From assembly GCA_900757795.1 (NCBI GenBank), contig CAAEPE010000002.1:1-29048 (forward strand): a stretch of DNA of 29,048 nucleotides. The letters run 5' to 3'. This document shows, in pieces, positions 7,384 through 14,929 of the stretch. The translations under genes were made by a program, and so were the position numbers. Below the pieces are notes generated by a model. The model was not told the DNA's origin. It did not search any database and worked only from the letters and a program-made list of their open reading frames with translations. This DNA is from an uncultured Phascolarctobacterium sp. (GTDB lineage Bacteria > Bacillota > Negativicutes > Acidaminococcales > Acidaminococcaceae). Each line of letters starts with the position of its first letter. The stretch's first letter is position 1.

Positions 7384-8187
7384 TCAGCAATAAAAGTACC
7401 AATAGGTAACGCAGGCCAAAGCAATGCGATACCAAGCAAAGCTGGTTAAATCATATTTGTGTAAAAATTTAAGAAACCATAGCACTGACCAATAAGCAAC
7501 TACAAAAGAAACTACAAACCCAATTCCTAACACAGTTAAATCATCTGAGCTTAAATTATGAAAATTTTTCATTAAATCGTAAAGACAGGCTACAAACATT
7601 AACGGTACAGCAATTAAAAAGGTGTAGCTAGCTGCCGCCTGACGGGAAAGTCCCACTAAAAGTCCTCCGGCAATAGTACTGCCGCTGCGGGAAAAGCCAG
7701 GCCACAGTGAGAGAAATTGATAAATGCCAACCCACACCGCCTGTTTCATAGTAATTTTATCCACATCATCTACTAACTGTGCTTCCTTACCTTTAGTCAT
7801 ATATTCAGCAAACATAAGTAATAAACCGCCTAAAACCAAACCTATGGCAACAGTTAACGGCGAAAAAAGATATTTTTTAATCAAAGGATAGCAAACATAC
7901 GCCACGCCCATAACCGGAACAATGCCAGCAGCTATATGCCAAACAGACAATCCCTTATGCATATTCCAGCCGTCCTTGGTGAAAAAGCGGGCAAAACGCT
8001 CTTTATAAATAAAAATAACCGATAAAATCGCACCTAGCTGTACAAAAACATCAAAAACATCTGCTACAGGACCGTCAAAGCCCAGCATATGTCCTACGAT
8101 AATCATGTGTCCAGTAGAAGAAACGGGCAAAAATTCTGTCAAACCCTCAACAATACCAACAACAATTGCAACAAGATACTGATCCAT
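7384..8187 (-). CDS. uppP: Undecaprenyl-diphosphatase UppP (BacA)
   Basis: Integral membrane phosphatase that recycles undecaprenyl diphosphate to the monophosphate carrier for peptidoglycan and other envelope polymers; overexpression gives bacitracin resistance. The 267-aa protein has the two signature regions: EGLTEFLPVSSTGH (14-27), and PGFSRSGST (163-171) followed by GGLLVGLSRQAA. About seven hydrophobic segments run through the chain. Length is usual for the family. AAAGGATG lies just before the ATG at 8185-8187. It has its own promoter and shares a bidirectional terminator with the convergent dehydrogenase. Confidence 0.96.
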   Translation of the reverse strand: MDQYLVAIVVGIVEGLTEFLPVSSTGHMIIVGHMLGFDGPVADVFDVFVQLGAILSVIFIYKERFARFFTKDGWNMHKGLSVWHIAAGIVPVMGVAYVCYPLIKKYLFSPLTVAIGLVLGGLLLMFAEYMTKGKEAQLVDDVDKITMKQAVWVGIYQFLSLWPGFSRSGSTIAGGLLVGLSRQAAASYTFLIAVPLMFVACLYDLMKNFHNLSSDDLTVLGIGFVVSFVVAYWSVLWFLKFLHKYDLTSFAWYRIALACVTYWYFYC

Positions 8188-8221
8188 ATTAACATCCTTT
8201 CAAAAAATGCTATACTTTAAT

Positions 8222-8250
8222 ATTATACGCTACTTTATAGTATTAAGCAA
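8222..8250 (-). promoter_or_regulatory. Promoter of uppP
   Basis: On the minus strand TTGCTT (8245-8250) and TATAAT (8222-8227) are 17 nt apart. The leader is about 30 nt. Confidence 0.7.
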
Positions 8251-8292
8251 TTAGCTAACGTATATTCTCACATAAATTTTTCGCTGCTGCCG

Positions 8293-8330
8293 GAAAAAAT
8301 AAGAGACAGCCGTATTGACTGTCTCTTATT
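8293..8330 (-). terminator. Intrinsic terminator of the brxF-like/pfkA unit
   Basis: AATAAGAGACAG (8299-8309 region) pairs perfectly with CTGTCTCTTATT (8319-8330). In minus-strand sense it runs into TTTTTT. It lies about 40 nt after the pfkA stop. Confidence 0.88.
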
Positions 8331-8369
8331 ATATACGTTTTAAATGAATCAAAAATTAACTGATGCTTT

Positions 8370-9467
8370 TTAATCGCCAAAACAAATACCAAGCTGACGT
8401 CCTGTACGAATAATTTCGCTATCCACAGGTACCTGCCGTGGTTTTGAAGCGGCCTTTTGAATATAAACTGTTACAATTTGGTCATGATACAAAGAAACCA
8501 TTACATTATATTCGCCGCGCAGACACGCTTCCGCTGCGGCAACGCCATAACGGGTAGATAAAACTCTGTCAAAGGCTGTAGGTGAACCGCCGCGCTGTAA
8601 ATAGCCTAATACCGTACATCTGGACTCAATACCTGTACGCTCTTCAATCTCGCGAGCCACCTTTTCGCCAATACCACCCAAGCGGATAGGTTCAAAGCTA
8701 CCCTTAACCATGCGGGCAACGGACATTTCGCCACCCTCAGGTTTAGCGCCTTCAGCAACAACAACGATACTAAAATTTTTGCCAGCGTCTACGCGCTGCT
8801 GCAATTTAGTTACAATGCTGTCCAGCTGATAAGGAATTTCCGGCAGCAAAATAACATCTGCGCCGCCTGCAATACCGCTATGCAAAGCAATCCAGCCTGC
8901 GTAACGACCCATGACCTCTAAAACCATTACCCTGTGATGTGATTCTGCAGTAGTATGCAGCCTGTCCACAGCCTCTGTAGCCATTGCCATTGCCGTATCA
9001 AAGCCAAATGTACGTTCCGTGCAAGGCAAATCATTATCAATAGTTTTAGGCACACCAACTACTTTAACGTCACACTCTCTAGCCAGCTGCGCCCCAATAT
9101 TTAGGCTGCCGTCACCACCGATAACAACTAAAGCTTCAATATCATACTTTCGCAGATTTTCCAGCACCTTTTCCCGCATATCCTTATAGATTATGCTTCC
9201 ATCCTCTTGTTCAATGGCGAATTTAAACGGATTATCACGGTTAGTAGTGCCTAAAATAGTACCACCACGGGGCAAAATGCCTGAAATACTGGCATAACTC
9301 ATCTTTTTTAAATTGTCATTGACTAGACCGTTGAAGCCATTATATACGCCATAAACTTCGCAGTCATTTTGCAAAAAAGTCTTTACTACAGCTCTGATAA
9401 CGGCATTTAATCCCGGGCAATCACCGCCGCCCGTCAGCACTGCAAAGCAACGCTTTTTTTCAGTCAT
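8370..9467 (-). CDS. pfkA: 6-phosphofructokinase (PfkA family, G/K active-site type)
   Basis: Phosphorylates fructose 6-phosphate to the 1,6-bisphosphate in glycolysis. The 365-aa protein has TGGGDCPGLNAV (12-23), GGDGS (117-121), PKTIDND (140-146, catalytic base D144) and MGRYAGW (186-192). The residue matching E. coli Gly104 is Gly (GGDG), which favours ATP. The residue matching Gly124 is Lys (K141), as in PPi-dependent enzymes. This G/K combination is known for group III PFKs, which are mostly ATP-using and less strongly allosteric; donor choice should be tested. Length exceeds the 320 aa of E. coli PfkA, as usual for that group. GGAGG precedes the ATG. It lies 33 nt after the brxF-like gene and is probably cotranscribed with it. 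Confidence 0.93.
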   Translation of the reverse strand: MTEKKRCFAVLTGGGDCPGLNAVIRAVVKTFLQNDCEVYGVYNGFNGLVNDNLKKMSYASISGILPRGGTILGTTNRDNPFKFAIEQEDGSIIYKDMREKVLENLRKYDIEALVVIGGDGSLNIGAQLARECDVKVVGVPKTIDNDLPCTERTFGFDTAMAMATEAVDRLHTTAESHHRVMVLEVMGRYAGWIALHSGIAGGADVILLPEIPYQLDSIVTKLQQRVDAGKNFSIVVVAEGAKPEGGEMSVARMVKGSFEPIRLGGIGEKVAREIEERTGIESRCTVLGYLQRGGSPTAFDRVLSTRYGVAAAEACLRGEYNVMVSLYHDQIVTVYIQKAASKPRQVPVDSEIIRTGRQLGICFGD

Positions 9468-9500
9468 ACTTTGCCTCCAAATTTAATAGGAGAAAAAAGA

Positions 9501-9965
9501 TTAATCTTCTACGTTCCAAATCTTAAAGCCGTCCGGGCTGATGCGGATAGCTTCGGTGCCGTCAAATTTATCGTAGCACAGATTGCCGTTTTCCAAATAG
9601 CCGGGCCATGCGGTAATAATGGTGAACTTTTTGCTCAGCTTACGCATCAGGCTGTCGGTATTGATATGGAATACAGGAACGAACAGAGTCTGCAATCTGT
9701 CGAGAATAATAACGTCGGCATTGTAGCTAGCCAAAATTTCTGCAAACATATCAGGAGCATACAAGCCTCTATCTGCTGCAGGAATAGCTAAAAATTCCTC
9801 GCTAATCAGCATACGGCAGTCAACATAAGTCCATTTTTTGATTTCCGCAGCTTCACGCAACACTTTGCTTTTGCCGCTGCCCGGTTTGCCGGTAACGATA
9901 ACTACATTCCCTTTGTCAGCCTGCGCTGCTTCAACAACCTTCAACAATTCTTCTACTTGATTCAT
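9501..9965 (-). CDS. Orphan BrxF-like P-loop ATPase
   Basis: A 154-aa single-domain P-loop NTPase. Walker A is GKPGSGKS (26-33) and a hydrophobic Walker B strand VIILD sits at 85-89. A following LQTLF...LMRKLSKK stretch leads to the sensor-like strand TIITAWPG (115-122), then a short C-terminal region. Size, motif spacing and the AWPG signature after Walker B resemble BrxF, the small ATPase of type 3 BREX phage-defence systems. This is from memory of the family, not a search. No BrxC, PglZ, PglX, BrxA or BrxH homologue lies in this window, so it is an orphan or a housekeeping relative. GGAGG stands 9 nt before the ATG. pfkA follows after 33 nt, so the pair is likely an operon. Being an ATPase is near certain; any role in defence is inference. 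Confidence 0.68.
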   Translation of the reverse strand: MNQVEELLKVVEAAQADKGNVVIVTGKPGSGKSKVLREAAEIKKWTYVDCRMLISEEFLAIPAADRGLYAPDMFAEILASYNADVIILDRLQTLFVPVFHINTDSLMRKLSKKFTIITAWPGYLENGNLCYDKFDGTEAIRISPDGFKIWNVED

Positions 9966-10023
9966 TTGAAAAACCTCCTATGACACCTAAGTGTTAATAT
10001 TTCAATCTAAATTGTTACCTAGT

Positions 10024-10038
10024 ATATTCGCTGAATAT
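10024..10038. repeat. Small inverted repeat upstream of the brxF-like gene
   Basis: ATATTC-gct-GAATAT is perfect, with 6-nt arms, 59 nt upstream of the ATG. A second weak one (ACAC-ctaa-GTGT) is at 9983-9994. Neither sits on a convincing promoter, and I found no clear -10/-35 pair for this gene. Confidence 0.3.
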
Positions 10039-10120
10039 CTCTAAAATCCTTTTAAAAATATACACCGCTCTGAAAATTTCCCAACAGTGCAGCGTAATGT
10101 TACACATTTATCAATAATTA

Positions 10121-10855
10121 TCAGTTTTTATAATCTTTGTTTTTAAAACGTTCATAAGGATCAATCGCCAACAAGCCGCTGTAAACGGTTCTTAAGTCAG
10201 TAATATCTCCCTTACTGATAATATTTTTTTCTAATTTACGCTTGACACGCTGCAGCGCATTATCTATAGATTTAATATGACGGTTAAGCTCTAAAGCTAT
10301 TTCCTGATAGGATTTGCCGTCCAGATAGCTCATCAGCACCTTCCACTCTAAATCACTGAGAATATCATTCATTTTATTCTCAATATCGCTGAATTCCTCT
10401 CTGCTAATAACCATATCCTCGGGATTAGCCACACGTGCGCCGCTGATAATATCCAACAGCGTCCTGTCACTGTCTTCCTCATAAATAGGTTTGTTAAGCG
10501 AAACATATGAATTCAGAGGAATATGCTTTTGACGAGTTGCCGTTTTGATAGCAGTAATAATTTGTCTTGTTACGCACAGCTCCGCAAAGGCACGAAAGGA
10601 AGACTGTTTATCATTTTTGTAGTCACGAATGGCTTTGTATAAACCAATCATGCCCTCCTGAATAATATCTTCTCGTTCTGCGCCAATCAGAAAATAGCTG
10701 CGTGCCTTAGCTCTGACAAAATTTCTGTACTTGTGCAGCAAATATTCCTGCGCCAATACATTATCATGCAGCTGAGCATCTGAAACTATTTCCTCATCCG
10801 TCATTTTTGCAAAAGTATCATACGGTTCGTTTTTATTTACCGTATCCGTAGTCAT
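10121..10855 (-). CDS. sigH: RNA polymerase sigma-H factor (SigH/Spo0H)
   Basis: Alternative sigma-70 family factor; in Bacillus it drives stationary-phase, competence and early sporulation genes, and orthologues persist in non-sporulating Firmicutes. Region 2 (about residues 42-110) contains EDIIQEGMIGLYKAIRDYK. Region 4 (about 165-212) contains DGKSYQEIALELNRHIKSIDNALQR-type helix-turn-helix residues. Five ATG/TTG codons crowd the start. I chose ATG 10853-10855, 11 nt after GGAGG (10867-10871); the farthest upstream ATG (10871-10873) overlaps that Shine-Dalgarno and cannot use it. The protein is then 244 aa, against about 218 in B. subtilis, the excess being a basic C-terminal tail (about 213-244). 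It ends the gltX cluster but has its own promoter. Confidence 0.93.
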   Translation of the reverse strand: MTTDTVNKNEPYDTFAKMTDEEIVSDAQLHDNVLAQEYLLHKYRNFVRAKARSYFLIGAEREDIIQEGMIGLYKAIRDYKNDKQSSFRAFAELCVTRQIITAIKTATRQKHIPLNSYVSLNKPIYEEDSDRTLLDIISGARVANPEDMVISREEFSDIENKMNDILSDLEWKVLMSYLDGKSYQEIALELNRHIKSIDNALQRVKRKLEKNIISKGDITDLRTVYSGLLAIDPYERFKNKDYKN

Positions 10856-10901
10856 CAAATACATGTCCTCCATGTGGGTTCTGTAATAAGAATACGATTT
10901 T

Positions 10902-10930
10902 ATTATATCCTGTCAAGCTCTTGCCGTCAA
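10902..10930 (-). promoter_or_regulatory. Vegetative promoter of sigH
   Basis: On the minus strand TTGACG (10925-10930) and TATAAT (10902-10907) are exactly 17 nt apart, just after the rae1 stop codon (10933). sigH can therefore be transcribed independently of the gltX operon. Confidence 0.8.
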
Positions 10931-10932
10931 CT

Positions 10933-11451
10933 TTATCGACGACGCATTTTTTCCAAATGCTCCAAAACATGACCATTGATGCGTCCGCCAAGCTCGTTAC
11001 GGTTTAAAGCACCGCGCGGAATACGCAGACGGTCGGCAATCTGCTGCTTAGCTTTTTTATAATCCTCCCGAAATTCTCTGGCGGAAATACGATAGGCTCC
11101 AGCACCTAAAATATTTATCTGCTCTGCATAATCACTGGTTACTACAAAAACCTTGGATTTCTGCGATCCATGACCTAATTCGTAAGCACGCCGCTCTATC
11201 CAGGAATCAGCAGTTTCTCCTTCGCTGGTATAGACCACCTGAATGCCGTGAATAGTTTCTACTGCCGCATTACCGGCAACCTCCAACGCATCAAAAACTA
11301 CAATGGCTTTATAGCCTTTAAAAGCAGCATATTCACTAACGCCAGCTACTAAAAGTTCGCGAGCATGTTCTAAGCTTGTTTGACGCAACTGGGCAAATTC
11401 TTTCCAAGCATTGATAACATTATATCCATCAACAATTAGGTATTCGCCCAT
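10933..11451 (-). CDS. rae1: NYN-domain ribosome-associated endoribonuclease (Rae1/YacP)
   Basis: A PIN-like NYN nuclease. In B. subtilis Rae1 enters the ribosomal A site and cleaves some mRNAs in a translation-dependent way. The 172-aa protein starts with YLIVDGYNVINAW (D8 acidic ligand, N11), followed by VVFDALEV (about 50-57), a TADSWIERRA segment and VVTSDYAEQ (about 103-111), which supply the remaining acidic residues. The basic C-terminus ends EKMRRR. It lies 8 nt after the rlmB stop, with the Shine-Dalgarno (GAGGTGA) overlapping that stop, so translation is probably coupled. Confidence 0.9.
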   Translation of the reverse strand: MGEYLIVDGYNVINAWKEFAQLRQTSLEHARELLVAGVSEYAAFKGYKAIVVFDALEVAGNAAVETIHGIQVVYTSEGETADSWIERRAYELGHGSQKSKVFVVTSDYAEQINILGAGAYRISAREFREDYKKAKQQIADRLRIPRGALNRNELGGRINGHVLEHLEKMRRR

Positions 11452-11459
11452 ACTTCACC

Positions 11460-12209
11460 TCATTGGAACAAATGGCGCTGACGCACTACTTCATACATTA
11501 AAACCGCTCCCGCATTAGAAGCATTTAACGAATTAACCCCGCCGTGCATTGGCAAACTGACGATATCATCACATTTTTGCTTTACCAAGCGACCTAAGCC
11601 CTTGCCCTCTGCACCAATAACCAGCACAATCGGTCCGGTTAAATTGGCAGCATAAAAATCTACACCGTCCATATCTGCACCTACCAGCCAACAGCCGCGT
11701 TCCTTAAGCTCTTCCATAGTTTGAGCAATATTGCCTATCTGCACCACAGGCACATATTCCACAGCGCCTGCAGAAATTTTTGCCACTACAGCATTTAAGG
11801 GACAACTGCGGCGGCGCGGCAGCAGCACGCCGTGAACCCCGGCAGCATCGGCAGTACGAATCAACGCGCCGACATTCTGCGGATCCTGCAGCTCATCTAA
11901 AAGCAGCAGAAATGGCGCTTCGCCTTTAGCAGCAGCCTTAGCGAAAACATCGTCTAAAGTTTGAAACGCAATAGGCGCAGCCAACGCTACTACACCTTGA
12001 TGCCGCATTCCGGGGGCCAGCTTATCAAGCTTTTCTGCTTTGACATTTTCTACCGGCACGCTTTTATTTTTTGCCAACGCCAAAAGCTCACCTAAACTAC
12101 CGCCATGAGCGCCCTCCTGCACATAAAGCTTGTTCAAAGGACGCTGACCTTTTAAAGCTTCGCTAACAGCATTACGTCCGGCAATTACTTCATTTGCTTG
12201 CTGAGTCAC
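11460..12209 (-). CDS. rlmB: 23S rRNA 2'-O-ribose methyltransferase (RlmB/TrmH family, SPOUT)
   Basis: SPOUT-class methyltransferase; RlmB methylates G2251 in E. coli 23S rRNA. The 249-aa protein has an N-terminal substrate-binding domain (AGRNAVSEALKG at about 10-21) and a knotted catalytic domain with DPQNVGALIRTADAAG (motif 1), VIGAEGKGLG (motif 2) and LPMHGGVNSLNASNAG (motif 3). The start is GTG at 12207-12209, 7 nt after GGAGG. It follows thyX by 12 nt and precedes rae1 by 8 nt. The exact rRNA target in this organism is inferred. Confidence 0.92.
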   Translation of the reverse strand: MTQQANEVIAGRNAVSEALKGQRPLNKLYVQEGAHGGSLGELLALAKNKSVPVENVKAEKLDKLAPGMRHQGVVALAAPIAFQTLDDVFAKAAAKGEAPFLLLLDELQDPQNVGALIRTADAAGVHGVLLPRRRSCPLNAVVAKISAGAVEYVPVVQIGNIAQTMEELKERGCWLVGADMDGVDFYAANLTGPIVLVIGAEGKGLGRLVKQKCDDIVSLPMHGGVNSLNASNAGAVLMYEVVRQRHLFQ

Positions 12210-12221
12210 AGGCAGCCTCCT

Positions 12222-12929
12222 TTATTTACCGGAATTTTCTTTAGCTTTCTGCGCCAAAATCGCCTGCAAGCGACCGCAGGACATGGTGCCTTCGTGGCAT
12301 ACGCCCTCGGAAACGCAGGTAGGCCCGGCATTTTCAAAAATAACAGGAGCGACCTTTTTGACTTCTGCCAGCATTTTATTAGCCAGTGCACGGATTTCCC
12401 ACTGAGCGCGGGTACAGCAGCGCAGGCTGAAAAAATTCAGCAGAGAGCGCGCATTAAAAGTGCACACTATTTTCGTTTCTGCCGCGTTAGGCAGAATATA
12501 GCGGGCGTCTTCCGCCAAAATACCGGCTTCGGTAAACTCGTTGTATAAAGCTTGGATTTCTGTCATTAAAGCTTCAAATTTAGCCTTAGCTTCAGGATTT
12601 TTGGCAATGGAACCGGGCATAATAGTTTCAAAATCATGCTCCTTTACATAGCGCTGTGATTGCTGAGAATAGGAAGCAATACGATGGCGCACCAGCTGAT
12701 GTGTTAAAACACGGGACACGCCTTCAATAGCAAAGGTAAAGGTTACATGCTCTAAAGTAGAAAAATGCCCCATGCTTACCAGCTTGCGCACTAATTTAGC
12801 GGCCTGTTCGTCGCTGATACGCTCCTCCAGCTGTGCGGCGCCAATAGGCGAATAGCAAAGCCGCGCGCTCATAGCCACAGTACGTTCCGGCTCCGGCGTA
12901 TAACGCACCAGCTTAACCTGCATAGTCAT
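12222..12929 (-). CDS. thyX: Flavin-dependent thymidylate synthase
   Basis: Makes dTMP from dUMP using methylene-tetrahydrofolate and NADPH with FAD, as a homotetramer. The ThyX signature is present as RHRIASYSQQSQR (81-93, the RHRX7S motif), preceded by HFSTLEHVTFTF (55-66). I chose ATG 12927-12929, 10 nt after GGAGG (12940-12944); a TTG directly upstream (12930-12932, 7 nt from the Shine-Dalgarno) is a possible alternative adding one residue. The protein is 235 aa, normal for the family. It is part of the gltX-rae1 operon; no thyA is visible in this window. Confidence 0.95.
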   Translation of the reverse strand: MTMQVKLVRYTPEPERTVAMSARLCYSPIGAAQLEERISDEQAAKLVRKLVSMGHFSTLEHVTFTFAIEGVSRVLTHQLVRHRIASYSQQSQRYVKEHDFETIMPGSIAKNPEAKAKFEALMTEIQALYNEFTEAGILAEDARYILPNAAETKIVCTFNARSLLNFFSLRCCTRAQWEIRALANKMLAEVKKVAPVIFENAGPTCVSEGVCHEGTMSCGRLQAILAQKAKENSGK

Positions 12930-12961
12930 CAAAGATCATCCTCCTTTCAGATGAATTATAC

Positions 12962-13423
12962 TTAATTTTTCTTTACTAATTTTTTACTGATAATGCTAAA
13001 GGAAGCATCTAAAAGTTCTTCCAACCGCTGCTGTCTTTCTTCTAAAAACAAATATCCCAGCAACGCTTCAAAAGCGGTCGCCATGCGATACTCATGCACG
13101 GACGCACTTTTTGGAACAGTGGACTTTGCGTTGCGGCCACGGCGAAAAACCGCTGCTTCCTCTTCGTTTAAAGCACTCTCTAATTCTGTCATAGCCTGAC
13201 ACTGGCATACGGCAGAAACAATTTTCATGCTTAAATCGTTAAGCACGCGCACATGTCCGGAGGCAGGCAGCAGGCGCAGACGCACATACATAGAAAAAAC
13301 TATGTCGCCTATATACGCCAAAATAATGGGATTCATGCACTTGGCATCGGGAATTTTACCTCCTTCTGCCGCGCACATTGCCAGCGCATGCTCTTTTAAC
13401 AGCTGATATTGCTCAAATCTCAT
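12962..13423 (-). CDS. mrnC: Mini-ribonuclease III
   Basis: A stand-alone RNase III catalytic domain without a dsRNA-binding domain, which matures the 23S rRNA ends in Gram-positive bacteria. The 153-aa protein contains LAYIGDIVFSMYVR (acidic D in GD), then RRGRNAK and EYRMATAFEALLGYLFL (acidic E in EALLGYL). Its ATG overlaps the cysS stop as ATGA (13420-13423), so the two are translationally coupled. The cysS-mrnC-rlmB-rae1-sigH arrangement is classical for Firmicutes. Confidence 0.93.
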   Translation of the reverse strand: MRFEQYQLLKEHALAMCAAEGGKIPDAKCMNPIILAYIGDIVFSMYVRLRLLPASGHVRVLNDLSMKIVSAVCQCQAMTELESALNEEEAAVFRRGRNAKSTVPKSASVHEYRMATAFEALLGYLFLEERQQRLEELLDASFSIISKKLVKKN

Positions 13424-14868
13424 TGTTTAGACCACTTTACGCCTTGAGGAGTATCCTGCAAAACAATACCAATAGCAGTCAATTTATTGCGCAGCTCATC
13501 TGCCAAAGCATAGTTTTTAGCCTTGCGGGCATCCTGACGCATAGCAATCAGCATTTCCACAAGCTCTGCTTCTTTATTATTGCCTGCTTCTTCACTAGCA
13601 GCAGGAGCAACAGTTTTTTCTAAAACGCCGATAATAGAAGCAAATTCTGCAAAAACATCTGCCAGCAAAGCGACTAATTTACCGTCAGGCTTTTGACCTG
13701 CGTCGGTAATATTTTTATGATATACGTTAATTTCCTTTGCCAACGCGAACCAATAACTGATAGCCAAAGCAGTGTTGAAATCGTCGCGCATGGCTTCCAT
13801 AAACGCTTCACGCAGCTCAGATACTTTAGCACGCAGAGCCAAGCTTTCCTCTGTAGGACCGGCGTTCATCATAGCTTGCAGTTCACCTAAGGTTTCTTGA
13901 GCACTGCGCAGACGCGCCAAGCTCTTTTGCGCTTCTGTCAAACGAGCGTCACTGAAATCCAGCGGGCTGCGGTAGTGAGTAGAAATAATGAAGAAACGCA
14001 AAGTTTCCGGATCATAATGTTCCAGAATATCGATAACCATAAAGAAATTGCCTAGAGATTTAGACATTTTTTCTTCATTTACAGTTATAAAACCGTTATG
14101 CAGCCAGTAATGTACGAAAGGATGGCAGCCGGTGCAGCCTTCAGATTGAGCTATTTCGTTTTCATGATGCGGGAAAATCAAATCGCTGCCGCCGCCATGA
14201 AAATCAAAGGACTCGCCTAAATATTTCATGCTCATGGTAGAGCATTCAATATGCCAACCAGGACGGCCATTGCCCCAAGGACTGGGCCATGACGGTTCTC
14301 CGGGTTTAGCAGATTTCCACAAAGCAAAATCCATAGGATTTTTCTTGCGGTCGTCCACATCTACGCGAGCGCCTGCCAGCATATCTTCCAAATTACGTCC
14401 GGAAAGCTGTCCATAATATTTGAATTTTTCTACGCTGTAAAAAACGTCGCCGTCAACTACATAAGCATAACCATTGTCGATAAGGGTTTGTACGGTGCCG
14501 ATAATATCCTCGATATGCTCGGAAACACGCGGATATACGTGAGCGCGGCGCACATTCAACTTATCCATTACTTCAAAATAGGAATCAATGTAACGGTTGC
14601 AGATATCATACCACTGCACACCCTCTTTATTGGCAGTATTGATAATTTTATCATCAACATCTGTAAAATTCTGCACATGAGTTACATCAAAGCCTTCATG
14701 CTCCAAAAAACGGCGGATAACATCCCAGGTTACAAAGGGACGCGCATTGCCAACATGAGGATGATTGTAGGGCGTAACGCCGCAAACATAAATGTTGGCC
14801 TTACCGGGAGTCATGGGAACAAATTCTTCTTTTCTGTTATTCAAAGTATTATAAACGCGAATAGTCAT
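13420..14868 (-). CDS. cysS: Cysteinyl-tRNA synthetase
   Basis: Class I synthetase charging tRNA-Cys. The 482-aa protein has the HIGH-type motif HVGN (38-41) and KMSKS (267-271). The zinc site that selects cysteine is complete: C29, C209, H234 and E238 (in PHHENE). Length is normal. The Shine-Dalgarno AGGAGA precedes the ATG by 7 nt. It follows gltX by 61 nt and overlaps mrnC by 4 nt. There is no T-box in the gap: neither the TGGNACCGCG core nor a terminator is seen. The gltX reading frame just upstream starts with four Cys codons (see findings). Confidence 0.97.
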   Translation of the reverse strand: MTIRVYNTLNNRKEEFVPMTPGKANIYVCGVTPYNHPHVGNARPFVTWDVIRRFLEHEGFDVTHVQNFTDVDDKIINTANKEGVQWYDICNRYIDSYFEVMDKLNVRRAHVYPRVSEHIEDIIGTVQTLIDNGYAYVVDGDVFYSVEKFKYYGQLSGRNLEDMLAGARVDVDDRKKNPMDFALWKSAKPGEPSWPSPWGNGRPGWHIECSTMSMKYLGESFDFHGGGSDLIFPHHENEIAQSEGCTGCHPFVHYWLHNGFITVNEEKMSKSLGNFFMVIDILEHYDPETLRFFIISTHYRSPLDFSDARLTEAQKSLARLRSAQETLGELQAMMNAGPTEESLALRAKVSELREAFMEAMRDDFNTALAISYWFALAKEINVYHKNITDAGQKPDGKLVALLADVFAEFASIIGVLEKTVAPAASEEAGNNKEAELVEMLIAMRQDARKAKNYALADELRNKLTAIGIVLQDTPQGVKWSKQ

Positions 14869-14929
14869 AATTATTCTCCTATCTTCAAAAGAGCCGTCAA
14901 AAGTTCTTCTGCACTGAGGACGCTTCTTC

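Noticed and set aside
8252..8259. TAGCTAAC next to the uppP -35, like the half-site of the TetR operator
   Set aside because: A single 8-mer is expected about once by chance in a window of this size, and it is not palindromic there.
9501..9965. A BREX defence island
   Set aside because: Only the BrxF-like ATPase is present; no methyltransferase, PglZ or BrxC is in the window, and the neighbours are housekeeping genes.
10853..10873. Farthest upstream ATG (10871-10873) as the sigH start
   Set aside because: It overlaps the GGAGG Shine-Dalgarno, which fits the ATG at 10853-10855 instead.
14872..14929. Hairpin in the gltX-cysS gap (AAGAAGCGTC with GACGGCTCTT)
   Set aside because: The stem has mismatches and no T-run follows; too weak to call.
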